Shown one piece after another: positions 47,533-58,200 of a stretch of DNA of 64,000 nucleotides. The stretch's first letter is position 1, and the number at the start of each line of letters is the position of its first letter. Both the position numbers and the translations under genes were made by a program. The notes under the pieces are model-generated. The model did not search any database. It had not been told where the DNA came from and was given only the letters and a program-made list of their open reading frames with translations. The DNA is from Cyprinodon diabolis (lineage: Eukaryota; Chordata; Actinopteri; Cyprinodontiformes; Cyprinodontidae). Location: NCBI GenBank assembly GCA_030533445.1, contig CM060071.1, positions 124,001 through 188,000 on the forward strand, given 5' to 3'.

Positions 47533-50383
47533 AACGACCACCTCTTGGCGGTCCAGAAGACGTCGATGGGAGGGATCGCTCGTACTCCTCAATGAGGGAC
47601 GGGTCGAGGATGTAGGAACCAGGAACCCACTGACGATCCTCCGGACCATAGCCCTCCCAGTCGACGAGGTACTGCCAGCCACGACCTCGCCGACGGGAGT
47701 TCACGATCCGGCGGACGGTGAAAGTCGGATGTCCATCGACTTCCAGGGCGGGTGGAGGGGAGTCGGACGGAGGGCACAAAGGGCTGGAGATCACGGGCTT
47801 GATCTGAGAGACGTGGAATGTGGGATGAATTCCAAGAGTCGGAGGCAGTTGTAGTCGTACGGCAGACTGGTTTATGACCTGGGAAATCCTGTATGGGCCA
47901 ATGAATCTGGGAGAGAGTTTACGGGACATCCCCTTGAGGGGAATGTCCCGAGTGGAGAGCCATACCTCCTGACCGACGGAGTAAACTGGTGCAGGGCGTC
48001 TTCTTGGCTCAGCGAAACGTTTAGTGGTCTCCATGGAACGGTTGAGGGTGGCTATGGTGTCTCTCCAGATTCGATGACTGCGGCGGATGTGGTGGTTGAC
48101 TGATTTGACCGAAATCTCTCTCTCGTCTGCGGGGAAAAGTGGAGGTTGATAACCGAGACTGACCTGGAAAGGAGACTGGCCGGTGGAAGCTGACTTTAGA
48201 GAGTTGTGAGCATATTCGATCCATGGAAGGTGTTGGCTCCAATCGGAGGGATTACTAGAGGTCAGACAACGAAGGGAGGATTCGAGCTGTTGATTCATTC
48301 TCTCGGTTTGGCCGTTGGACTGTGGGTGATAACCTGAGGTGAGAGAAGATTTGCAGTTGAGGGCTGAACAAAATGCCTTCCAAACCTGAGAGATGAATTG
48401 TGGACCTCGATCGGAAAGAATCTCCTGAGGGATGCCATGTAGACGGAAAACGTGTTTAATAAGGAGCTGGGCGGTCTGAAAAGCCGTAGGAAGCTTCCTG
48501 AGGGGTACAAGATGACAGGACTTGGAAAATCGGTCAACAATGGTGAGAATTGTGGACATACCTCGAGAAATGGGAAAACCAGTAACAAAGTCGATTGCGA
48601 TGTGAGACCAGGGACGAGAAGGAATAGGAAGTGGATGCAACAGGCCAGAGGGAGGTTGATGTGTGGACTTGTTTCTGGCGCAGGTAGAACAGGCCAGCAC
48701 ATACTCCTTAACATCTCTGTGTAGAGTGGGCCACCAGAAACGTCTTGAAATGAGGTTGATGGTTCTACTCACCCCCGGGTGAGCGGCAAATTTGCTATTG
48801 TGCATCCACTGAATTAGGCGAGACCTGACAGAAGAAGATACATAAGTCTTGTTTGGGGGACCGTTTCCTGGATCTGGTTCTGAAACGAGGGCAGAGTTTA
48901 TTAGATCGGTGATCTCCCAGGTAACCACCCCAACAGTGCAGGAAGCGGGTAGAACAGGCTCAGGAGTCTCAGATTGATCAGTGGAATAAAGACGAGAGAG
49001 AGAATCGGGTTTGATGTTCTTGGATCCAGGTCGGTAAGAGATGATGAGATTGAATCGTGAGAAAAATAGTGACCACCTTGACTGTCGAGGATTGGCCTGT
49101 TTGGCGGACTGGATATAGGCAAGGTTCTTATGATCTGTCCAAACAAGAACCGGGTGTTCTGCTCCCTCAAGCCAGTGTCTCCATTCCTCTAATGCCAATT
49201 TGATGGCCAGTAATTCGCGGTCACCAACGTCGTAATTTTGCTCAGCAGAGGAAAGTCTACGGGAGAAAAAAGCACATGGGTGAACTCTTTGGTCTGAATC
49301 AAGTCTCTGAGATAAGACAGCACCAACTCCTGAGTCGGATGCGTCGACTTCGAGGATAAATTGTTTCGATGAATCAGGCTGGATTAACACTGGAGCTCTG
49401 GAAAAAAACATCTTTAATTTATCAAAATTAGTTTGAGCCTCGGGAGACCATTGGAAGGTTTTCTTGACTGATGTAAGAGAGGTTAGAGGTACAGCTGTCT
49501 GACTATAATTCCTGATGAATCGTCGATAAAAAATAGCAAAACCCAGGAATCTCTGCAGCTGTTTGCGGTTTTCGGGAACCGGCCACTCCAAAACTGCCTT
49601 TATCTTATCCTCAGATGGCTTAACCTGTCCGCCCTCGAGCACAACCCCCAAAAAGGTGACTGAAGGTTGGTGAAACTCGCATTTTTCGGCTTTGACGAAA
49701 AGTTTATTCTCAAGGAGTCTTTGTAAGACCAGGCGGACATGTTTCTTGTGTTCTGTGAGGTCTTTGGAGTAAATGAGTATGTCATCAATGTAGACAAAAA
49801 CAAACACGTTCAAAAAATCTCTGAGAACGTCGTTGACTAGGGCTTGAAAACACGCAGGAGCGTTTGTTAGACCAAAAGGCATGACTAAATACTCGAATTG
49901 ACCCAGAGGGGTCTTAAAGGCAGTCTTCCATTCATCGCCATCTCTGATTCTGAGAAGGTGATAGGCGTTCCTTAAGTCGAGCTTAGTAAAGACAGTGGCC
50001 CCTTGAACTGGTTCGAAGGCAGAAGCGAGTAGAGGAAGTGGGTACTTATTCTTAACAGTAATTTGGTTCAAACCTCTGTAGTCAATACATGGTCTGAGAG
50101 ATCCATCCTTCTTACCCACAAAAAAGAAACCTGCTCCTAAAGGAGATGAAGAGGGGCGGATTATTCCAGCAGCTAGTGACTCATTTATGTATTTCTCCAT
50201 TGTCTCCCGTTCGGGTTTGGAGATATTATAAAGTCTACTGCCGGGTAGAGGAGCTCCTGGTAAAAGCTCGATAGCACAGTCGTATGGTCTGTGAGGTGGA
50301 AGGGACGTAGCACTGACCTTACTGAAGACAGGGGCTAGATCATGGTACTCAGGAGGAACAGAAGTAAGGTCAGGAGAGTCCAT
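47531..50383 (-). CDS. pol: chromovirus pol: RT, RNase H, integrase, chromodomain
   Basis: 950 codons. RT (about 45-245) has the [10 protein letters not shown] active site with YIDD at 198-201. RNase H (about 340-465) has Asp347, Glu390 and Asp417. Integrase has an H-H-C-C zinc finger (His528, His535, Cys565, Cys568) and a DDE triad (Asp598, Asp658, Glu694). A GPY/F module (about 823-863) and a C-terminal chromodomain (about 885-937, [19 protein letters not shown]) follow. All catalytic residues are present. Protease is encoded upstream in another frame, separated by a run of seven G. Makes and integrates element cDNA. Confidence 0.95.
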   Translation of the reverse strand: MDSPDLTSVPPEYHDLAPVFSKVSATSLPPHRPYDCAIELLPGAPLPGSRLYNISKPERETMEKYINESLAAGIIRPSSSPLGAGFFFVGKKDGSLRPCIDYRGLNQITVKNKYPLPLLASAFEPVQGATVFTKLDLRNAYHLLRIRDGDEWKTAFKTPLGQFEYLVMPFGLTNAPACFQALVNDVLRDFLNVFVFVYIDDILIYSKDLTEHKKHVRLVLQRLLENKLFVKAEKCEFHQPSVTFLGVVLEGGQVKPSEDKIKAVLEWPVPENRKQLQRFLGFAIFYRRFIRNYSQTAVPLTSLTSVKKTFQWSPEAQTNFDKLKMFFSRAPVLIQPDSSKQFILEVDASDSGVGAVLSQRLDSDQRVHPCAFFSRRLSSAEQNYDVGDRELLAIKLALEEWRHWLEGAEHPVLVWTDHKNLAYIQSAKQANPRQSRWSLFFSRFNLIISYRPGSKNIKPDSLSRLYSTDQSETPEPVLPASCTVGVVTWEITDLINSALVSEPDPGNGPPNKTYVSSSVRSRLIQWMHNSKFAAHPGVSRTINLISRRFWWPTLHRDVKEYVLACSTCARNKSTHQPPSGLLHPLPIPSRPWSHIAIDFVTGFPISRGMSTILTIVDRFSKSCHLVPLRKLPTAFQTAQLLIKHVFRLHGIPQEILSDRGPQFISQVWKAFCSALNCKSSLTSGYHPQSNGQTERMNQQLESSLRCLTSSNPSDWSQHLPWIEYAHNSLKSASTGQSPFQVSLGYQPPLFPADEREISVKSVNHHIRRSHRIWRDTIATLNRSMETTKRFAEPRRRPAPVYSVGQEVWLSTRDIPLKGMSRKLSPRFIGPYRISQVINQSAVRLQLPPTLGIHPTFHVSQIKPVISSPLCPPSDSPPPALEVDGHPTFTVRRIVNSRRRGRGWQYLVDWEGYGPEDRQWVPGSYILDPSLIEEYERSLPSTSSGPPRGGR

Positions 50384-50876
50384 CTCCCTCCCCCCCTCTA
50401 GGAGATCTTACAGCGGGGGCCGCTGAACGAAGGCACGTCTCATGGCATGAGGTCGACCAAGACTCAATATGACGATCGGTCCAGTTTATGTGGGGGTTAT
50501 GTCGTTCCAGCCACTCAAATCCCAAAACCAACGGAGAACATGCAGAGGGAAAAACAAAGAAAGATATGGTTTCTCGATGGTTACCTGAAACCAACAGTTC
50601 GAGGGGTTGTTTCTGGTGAGTCACTTGGTGAAGCTTCTTTCCATCAATCGCAGATACACAGAGAGGCTGGGTTAGAGGACCAGTTTCAATCTGTAATTGT
50701 TCAACTAAATTGGAGTCAATCAGGTTCCTTTCACAGCCTGAATCAATGAATGCAGATAAAGTGAGGTTTTGGTCAGCAAAAATCAGCGTGGCTGGAAGTA
50801 ATAGGCAAGGAGATTTTTTAGAAATAACATGGCCCGTCAGACTCCTCAGATCCTCTGACGGGCCCCGGCTTTTCAT
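50370..50876 (-). CDS. chromovirus aspartic protease (frame separated from pol)
   Basis: 168 codons. [12 protein letters not shown] (about 43-54) is the DSG active-site region, and [16 protein letters not shown] (about 117-132) is the conserved second motif of Gypsy proteases. Its start ATG overlaps the gag stop as ATGA (50876-50873), a -1 relation. In related elements this protein continues directly into RT. Here the frame is lost at the seven-G run around 50,390-50,396, where a one-base indel or sequencing error would explain it. Confidence 0.85.
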   Translation of the reverse strand: MKSRGPSEDLRSLTGHVISKKSPCLLLPATLIFADQNLTLSAFIDSGCERNLIDSNLVEQLQIETGPLTQPLCVSAIDGKKLHQVTHQKQPLELLVSGNHRETISFFVFPSACSPLVLGFEWLERHNPHINWTDRHIESWSTSCHETCLRSAAPAVRSPRGGEGDGLS

Positions 50877-51907
50877 TTAGCTGGGCATGAGGCAATGAAA
50901 TGGCCACCCTCACCACAGTAGATGCACAGCTTGCTCCTGACACGCCTTAACCTTTCCTCTGGAGTTAGCCTCGTATGTCCAACCTGCATGGGTTCGACCT
51001 CCACTTCAACCGCATGAGAGGCCTGAACTGGCAACGGGAGAGATTGGATCTTAGTTCTTGGCTCAGGAAAAGGTTCTGTGGAAGAGGAGAAGGCAGGTGC
51101 AATGATAGAGGCTGAAACAGAACTTAAAGGACCATGATTCCTTGGTTTAGAGCTATTTCTGGCTCGAATCCTATTATCCAGCCTGATTGTCAGGTGAATT
51201 AATTCCTCAAGAGTGGCGGGTTTGTCAAGGGTAGCAAGCTCATCCTTTATGTTTTCATTGAGAGCCTCAAAAAATGCTGTCTTAAGAGCACATTGGTTCC
51301 AACCGGAAGCTGCGGCTTTAACCCGGAAGTTAATGGAGAATTCAGCTACAGAAGAATTTCCTTGTCTTAGTTTCAAAAGAGCTCGAGAATCGACAGTTTC
51401 ATCTGTTTCCTGGTTGAAGACTTGTGAAAACTCAGAGATAAAGTCGGAGTACTGGCAGCTAAGGCTTTTGTCGGAAGAAAACCTAGCTTGTGCCCATTCC
51501 AGGGCTCTTCCGGTCAATTGAGACAAAGTAAATGATATCTTCTTATAATCGGTGGGAAAACTGCCAGGGGAATTTTTGAAGATTAATCGACATTGAAATA
51601 AAAATCCTTTACAGTCACTAATGTTACCTGAAAACTTTTCAGGGAGGCTTGGTCGGAACTCTGACGATGACGTCACCGCTGGTGACATCGGAGGAGGGAC
51701 TGGACCCGGAAATGGTTGTGCTAGCGGCGTGGCGTTAGCGCTGTTTAATTTGTTAGCGAAGCCTTGAATGATTTGATCCTGATACAGAACCATTCTGTGT
51801 AACTCACGTAGTGTTTGGGTTTGTCCCATAATCTGGGCATCTTGTTCCTCCAACCGACGATGGTATTGGTCTGCTGGGCCTAGTGTTTGGCCGCAGTGTT
51901 CTGTCAT
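50873..51907 (-). CDS. gag: chromovirus gag
   Basis: 344 codons from ATG 51907-51905, the first good Met, which lies inside the last 6 bases of the 5' LTR; an upstream GTG-start reading is unlikely. The N-terminus has a coiled-coil-like segment (RLEEQDAQIMGQTQTLREL). The middle matches Gypsy capsid (FSGNISDCKGFLFQCRLIF ... WAQARFSS). A CCHC zinc knuckle, CIYCGEGGHFIASC, ends the protein. Capsid and RNA packaging role. Intact. Confidence 0.93.
   Translation of the reverse strand: MTEHCGQTLGPADQYHRRLEEQDAQIMGQTQTLRELHRMVLYQDQIIQGFANKLNSANATPLAQPFPGPVPPPMSPAVTSSSEFRPSLPEKFSGNISDCKGFLFQCRLIFKNSPGSFPTDYKKISFTLSQLTGRALEWAQARFSSDKSLSCQYSDFISEFSQVFNQETDETVDSRALLKLRQGNSSVAEFSINFRVKAAASGWNQCALKTAFFEALNENIKDELATLDKPATLEELIHLTIRLDNRIRARNSSKPRNHGPLSSVSASIIAPAFSSSTEPFPEPRTKIQSLPLPVQASHAVEVEVEPMQVGHTRLTPEERLRRVRSKLCIYCGEGGHFIASCPAK
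51890..51900 (-). promoter_or_regulatory. self-priming primer-binding site
   Basis: AACACTGCGGC on the minus strand, one base from the LTR edge. It is complementary to GCCGCAGTGTT at the predicted RNA 5' end (47377-47367 in the 3' LTR; GCTGCAGTGTT at 52461-52451 in the 5' LTR, one G-U pair). No match to a tRNA 3' end was evident. Tf1/sushi elements prime reverse transcription by folding their own 5' end back in this way. It overlaps the start of gag. Confidence 0.8.
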
Positions 51908-52604
51908 GATTGGTTTAGGAAGACCCAATATGCAGAACACCACGGAGACGGAAACTGGAGTAAAAGTTTAACAATGTTTATTGAACAATGGTACAATGAA
52001 AGAGTCAGGAACTGGTTCACTTCTGGGAATCTGGTTCACAGGCAACTGGAAGGGAGACAGTTCAGTTAGCCACGTAGCTGGTGAGTGTGGAAATGTTATC
52101 TTCAGAGATCTACCTTGAAGAATCAGGGTTTGGCTTTGAGAGAGGCACTGTTGGTTCCAGAGACTGTTTGATTCAGCAGAGTTCAGTTTCAGCTTCAGCG
52201 TCTTGCATCTAACGATAGGACAGACCTTGGTTTTCCAGCTCTTAGTCCAGAGCAGCATGGGAAATCCAGAGAAGGTTCTTCAGGTTTGGCTCTGAGGGCA
52301 GGCTCGACAGGTTAAGCTCATCCAGAGCTTACAGGACAAAAACAGGTTTCCTGTAGGCAGAGACAAAGGTAATTAGTTACCAGCCAGGAGACTAGAGGCA
52401 ACAAAGATTTCACAGAGGAAGTGAGGCTCAGGTGCTAACCAAACTGGATAAACACTGCAGCGTTGATGCAAGGTCTGAGGGCTGCTTATATGGTGGAGGA
52501 TCCTCCTGATGATGAGATGGGTTTCAGGTGTGTCGAAGGCTCAGCTCAGGAGGATCCACAGCGAACTCTGCTGGAGAATGGTGGTACAGCTCCAGATCCC
52601 AACA
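51902..52604 (-). repeat. 5' LTR of the chromovirus
   Basis: 703 bp, promoter LTR of the minus-strand element. TATA box CATATAAGC at about 52484-52492; predicted RNA start near 52461-52463, about 30 nt downstream. AATAAA at 51982-51977. Differs from the 3' LTR at 7 positions, including one in the self-priming sequence. Confidence 0.95.
52485..52490 (-). promoter_or_regulatory. LTR TATA box
   Basis: TATAAG on the minus strand, about 30 nt upstream of the sequence complementary to the primer-binding site. The spacing supports that sequence being the RNA 5' end. Confidence 0.7.
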
Positions 52605-54939
52605 TCTGGTTCATAAAGGATTCTGGTTTATAACGGGCTCTGGTTTATAAAGCGCTTTGGTTTTCAATGGACTCTGGTTTATAACGGGCTCTGGTTTATA
52701 ACAGGCTCTGGTTTATAAAGGGCTTTGGTATCTAAACGGCTTTGGTTTCTAAAGGGCTCTTGTTTATAAAGGACTTTGGTTTATAAAGGGCTTGGTTTTT
52801 AATGGACTCTGGTTTGTAACGGGCTCTGGTTCATAAACGGCTTTGGTTTATAAAGGGCTCTGGTTTATAATGGGCTCTGTTTTATAACTGGCTTTGGTTT
52901 CTAAGGGGCTCTTGTTTATAAAGGACTTTGATTTATAAAGGGCTCTGGTTTATAACGGGATCTGGTTCATAACAGGCTTTGGGGTATAACTGGCTCTGGT
53001 TTATAAAGGGTTTTGGTTTATAACGGCTTTGGATTATAACAGGCTCTGGTTTATAAAGGGTTCTGGTTTCTAAAGGGCTCAGCTTTTGTAACAGGCTCTG
53101 GTTTATAAGCGGCTTTGGTTTTTAATGGGCCCTGGTTTATAACAGGCTTTGGTTTATAAAGCGCTCTGGTTTATAACCGACTTTGGTTTATAAAGGGCTC
53201 TGGTTTATAACGGGCTCTGGTATATAACGGGCTTTGGTTTCTAAAGGGCTTTAGTTTTTAAAGGGCTTTGGTTTATAAAATGCTCTGGTTTATAAAGAGC
53301 TCTGGTTTATAACGCGCTCTGGTTTATAACAGGCTCTGGTTTATAAAGAGCTTTGGTATCTAAACGGCTTTGGTTTCTAAAGGGCTCTTGTTTATAAAGG
53401 ACTTTGGTTTATAAAGGGCTTTGGTTTTTAATGGACTCTGGTTTGTAAAGGGCTCTGGTTCGTAAAGTGCTCTGGTTTATAACGGGCTCTGGTTCATAAC
53501 CGGCTTTGGTTTATAAAGGGCTCTGGTTTATAATGGGCTCTGGTTTATAACTGGCTTTGGTTTATAAAGGGCTCTTGTTTATAACAGGCTCTGGTTTATA
53601 ACAGGCTCTGGTTTATAAAGGGCTTTCGTATCCAAACGGCTTTGGTTTCTAAGGGGCTCTTGTTGATAAAGGACTTTGGTTTATAAAGGGCTCTGGTTTA
53701 TAACGGGATCTGGTTCATAACTGGCTTTGGTTTATAAAGGGCTCTGGTTTATAACGGGCTCTGGTTTATAACAGGCTCTGGTTTATAAAGGGCTTTCGTA
53801 TCTAAACGGCTTTGGTTTCTAAGGGGCTCTTGTTTATAAAGGACTTTGGTTTATAAAGGGCTCTGGTTTATATCGGGATCTGGTTCATAACAGGCTTTGG
53901 GTTTTAAATGCTCTGGTTTATAAAGGGTTTTGGTTTATAACGGCTTTGGATTATAACAGGCTCTGGTTTATAAAGGGCTCTGGTTTTTAAAGGGACCTGG
54001 TTAATAATGGGCTCTGGTTTATAAAGGGCTCTGGTTTATAAAGGACTCAGGTTTATAAAGGGCTCTGGTTAATAAAGAGCTCTTGTTTATAAAGGACTCT
54101 GGTTTATAACGGGCTCTGGTTTATAAAGGGCTCTGGTTAATAAAGAGCTTTCATTTATAAATGGCTCTGGTTTATTACAGGCTCTAGTTTATAAAGGTGT
54201 TTCGTTTATAAAGGGCTCTGGTTTATAAAGCGCTCCTGTTTATAACAGGCTCTGGTTTATAAAGGGCTTTGGTTTATAACGGCTCTGGTTTGTAAAAGGT
54301 TTTGGTTTATAAAAAGCTCTAGTTTATAAAGGGTTCTGGTTTATAATGGGCTCTGGTTTATAAAGGGCTCTGGTTTATAACGGGCTCTGGTTTATAAAGG
54401 GTTCTGGTTTCTAAAGGGCTTTGGTTTTGTAACAGACTCTGGTTTGTAACGGGCTCTGGTTTATAACCGGCTTTGGTTTATAACTGGCTCTGGTTTATAA
54501 AGGGTTCTGGTTTATAAAGGGCTCAGGTTTTGTAACAGGCTCTGGTTTATAAGCGGCTTTGGTTTATAATGGCCCCTGGTTTATAACGGGCTTTGGTTTA
54601 TAAAGCGCTCTGGTTTATAACAGGCTCAGATTTATAACCGGTTTTGGTAGATAAAGGGCCCTGGTTTATAACGCGCACTGGTTTATAACCGGCTTTGGTT
54701 TATAAAGGGCTCTGGTTTATAACAGGCTCTGGTATATAAAGGGCTTTGGTTTCTAAAGGGCTTTAGTTTTTAAAGGGCTTCAGTTTATAAAGAGCTCTGG
54801 TTAATAAAGAGTTCTCGTGTATAAAGGGCTCTGGATTATAACAGGCTCTGGTTTATAAAGGGCTCTGGTTTATAAAGCCGCTCTGGTTTATAACAGGCTC
54901 TGGTTTATAAAGGGCTCTGGTTTATAACGGGCTCTGGTT

Positions 54940-57900
54940 TATAACAGGTTCTGGTTTATAAAGGGCTTTGGTATCTAAACGGCTTTGGTTTCTAAGGGGC
55001 TCTTGTTTACAAAGGACTTTGGTTTATAAAGGGCTCTGGTTTATAACTGGATCTGGTTCATAACAGGCTTTGGGGTATAACATGCTCTGGTTTATAAAGG
55101 GTTTTGGTTTATAACGGCTTTGGATTATAATGGGCTCTCGGTTTATAAAGGGCTTTGGTTTATAAAGGGCGTTGGTTTATAAAGGTCTCTGGTTTTTAAA
55201 GGGATCTGTTTAATAAAGGGCTCTGGTTAATAAAGAGCTATGGTTTATAAATAGCTCTGTTTTATAATGGGCTCTGGTTTAAAACGGGCTCTGGTTTATA
55301 ACGGGCTCTGGATTATAAAGGGCTTTGGTTTAGAAAGGGCTTCGGTTTATAAAGGGCTCTGGTTTATAAAGAGCTCTGGTTTATAATGGGCTCTGGTTTA
55401 TAACGGGCTCTGGTTTATAAAGGGCTCTGGTTTATAAAGCCGCTCTGGTTTATAACAGCCTCTGGTTTATAAAGGGCTCTGGTTTATAAAGCCGCTCTGG
55501 TTTATACCAGGCTATGGTTTATAAAGGGCTCTGGTTTATAACGGGCTCTGGTTTATAACGGGCTCTGGTTTATAAAGGGCTTTGGTATCTAAACGGCTTT
55601 GGTTTCTAAAGGGCTCTTGTTTATAAAGGACTTTGGTTTATAAAGGGCTTTGGTTTTTAATGGACTCTGGTTTATAACGGGCTCTGGTTTATAAAGCACT
55701 TTGGTTTTTAATGGACTCTGGTTTATAATGGGCTCTGTTTTATAACTGGCTTTGGTTTATAAAGGGCTCTGGTTTATAACGGGCTCTGGTTTATAACAGG
55801 TTCTGGTTTATAAAGGGCTTTGGTATCTAAACAGCTTTGGTTTCTAAGGGGCTCTTGTTTATAAAGGACTTTGGTTTATAAAGGGCTCTGGTTTATTAAG
55901 GGATTTGGTTTATAAAATGCGTTGGTTTATAAAGGACTCTGGTTTTTAAAGGGATCTGTTAATAAAGGGCTCTGGTTAATAAAGAGCTATGGTTTATAAA
56001 TAGCTCTGTTTTATAATGGGCTCTGGTTTATACAGGGCTCTGGTTTATAAAGGACTCTGGTTTATAACGGGCTCTGTTTTATAACTGGCTTTGGTTTATA
56101 AAGGGCTCTGGTTTATAACGGGCTCTGGTTTATAACAGGTTCTGGTTTATAAAGGGCTTTGGTATCTAAACGGCTTTGGTTTCTAAGGGGCTCTTGTTTA
56201 TAAAGGACTTTGGTTTATAAAGGGCTCTGGTTTATAACGGGATCTGGTTCATAACAGGCTTTGGGGTATAACGGGCTCTGGTTTATAAAGGGTTCTGGTT
56301 TATAACGGGCTCTGGTTTATAAACCGCTTTGGTTTTTAATGGACTCCGGTTTATAACGGGCTCTGGTTTATAACAGGCTCTGGTTTATAAAGGGCTTTGG
56401 TTTCTAAAGGGCTTTAGTTTTTAAAGGGCTTTGGTTTATAAAGGGCTCTGGTTTATAAAGAGCTCTGGTTTATAATGGGCTCTGGTTTATAAAGGGCTCT
56501 GGTTTATAAAGCCGCTCTGGTTTATAACAGGCTCTGGTTTATAAAGGGCTCTGGTTTATAACGGGCTCTGGTTTATAACGGGCTCTGGATTATAAAGGGC
56601 TTTGGTTTATAAAGAGCTCTGGTTCATAAAGGATTCTGGTTTATAACGGGCTCTGGTTTATAACAGGCTCTGGTTTATAAAGGGCTTTGGTATCTAATCG
56701 GCTTTGGTTTCTAAAGGGCTCTTGTTTATAAAGGACTTTGATTTATAAAGGGCTTTGGTTTTTAATGGACTCTGTTTTATAACTGGCTTTGGTTTATAAA
56801 GGGCTCTGGTTTATAACGGGCTCTGGTTTATAACAGGTTCTGCTTTATAAAGCGCTTTGGTATCTAAACGGCTTTGGTTTCTAAGGGGCTCTTGTTTATA
56901 AAGGACTTTGGTTTATAAAGGGCTCTGGTTTATAACGGGATCTGGTTCATAACAGGCTTTGGGGTATAACTGGCTCTGGTTTATAAAGGGTTTTGGTTTA
57001 TAACGGCTTTGGATTATAATGGGCTCTCGGTTTATAAAGGGCTTTGGTTTATAAAGGGTTTTGGTTTATAAAGGTCTCTGGTTTTTAAAGGGATCTGTTT
57101 AATAAAGGGCTCTGGATAATAAAGAGCTATGGTTTATAAATAGCTCTGTTTTATAATGGGCTCTGGTTTAAAACGGGCTCTGGTTTATAACGGGCTCTGG
57201 ATTATAAAGGGCTTTGGTTTATAAAGGGCTTCGGTTTATAAAGGGCTCTGGTTTATAAAGAGCTCTGGTTTATAATGGGCTCTGGTTTATAACGGGCTCT
57301 GGTTTATAAAGGGCTCTGGTTTATAAAGCCGCTCTGGTTTATAACAGCCTCTGGTTTATAAAGGGCTCTGGTTTACAAAGCCGCTCTGGTTTATAACAGG
57401 CTCTGGTTTATAAAGGGCTCTGGTTTATAACGGGCTCTGGTTTATAAAGGGCTTTGGTATCTAAACAGCTTTCGTTTCTAAAGGGCTCTTGTTTATAAAG
57501 GACTTTGGTTTATAAAGGGCTTTGGTTTTTAATGGACTCTGGTTTATAACGGGCTCTGGTTTATAAAGTACTTTGGTTTTTAATGGACTCTGGTTTATAA
57601 TGGGCTCTGTTTTATAACTGGCTTTGGTTTATAAAGGGCTCTGGTTTATAACGGGCTCTGGTTTATAACAGGTTCTGGTTTATAAAGGGCTTTGGTATCT
57701 AAACGGCTTTGGTTTCTAAGGGGCTCTTGTTTATAAAGGACTTTGGTTTATAAAGGGCTCTGGTTTATAAAGGGCTTTGGTTTATAAAATGCGTTGGTTT
57801 ATAAAGGACTCTGGTTTTTAAAGGGATTTGTTAATAAAGGGCTCTGGTTAATAAAGAGCTATGGTTTATAAATAGTTCTGTTTTATAATGGGCTCTGGTT

Positions 57901-58200
57901 TATACAGGGCTCTGGTTTATAAAGGACTCTGGTTTATAACGGGCTCTGTTTTATAACTGGCTTTGGTTTATAAAGGGCTCTGGTTTATAACGGGCTCTGG
58001 TTTATAACAGGTTCTGGTTTATAAAGGGCTTTGGTATCTAAACGGCTTTGGTTTCTAAGGGGCTCTTGTTTATAAAGGACTTTGGTTTATAAAGGGCTCT
58101 GGTTTATAACGGGATCTGGTTCATAACAGGCTTTGGGGTATAACGGGCTCTGGTTTATAAAGCGCTTTGGTTTTTAATGGACTCTGGTTTATAACGGGCT
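54940..58200 (+). repeat. about 1.88-kb tandem duplication within the right part of the array
   Basis: About 54,940-56,800 and 56,820-58,150 repeat at an offset of 1,872-1,889 bp, the difference being one 17-bp unit. Markers: AAAGAGCTATGGTTTATAAA (55232/57121) and AAAGCACTTTGG or AAAGTACTTTGG (55693/57565, with a third relative at 58590). Confidence 0.75.

Larger units (their letters stand above)
46818..52604 (-). mobile_element. full-length Ty3/Gypsy chromovirus (Tf1/sushi type)
   Basis: 5,787 bp, TG...CA, flanked by TCTGG (46813-46817 and 52605-52609) and inserted in the 17-bp array. Two 703-bp LTRs differ at 7 positions (1.0 percent), so the insertion is young. In the minus direction: LTR, gag, protease, RT, RNase H, integrase, chromodomain, polypurine tract, LTR. 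Chromodomain-bearing integrases define chromoviruses, and the leader is of the self-priming Tf1/sushi kind. One apparent frameshift separates protease and RT; otherwise all frames are open. Confidence 0.96.

Noticed and set aside
47379..47854. Plus-strand frames opposite pol and in the LTR
   Set aside because: Shadows of the minus-strand pol gene and LTR; no independent domain.
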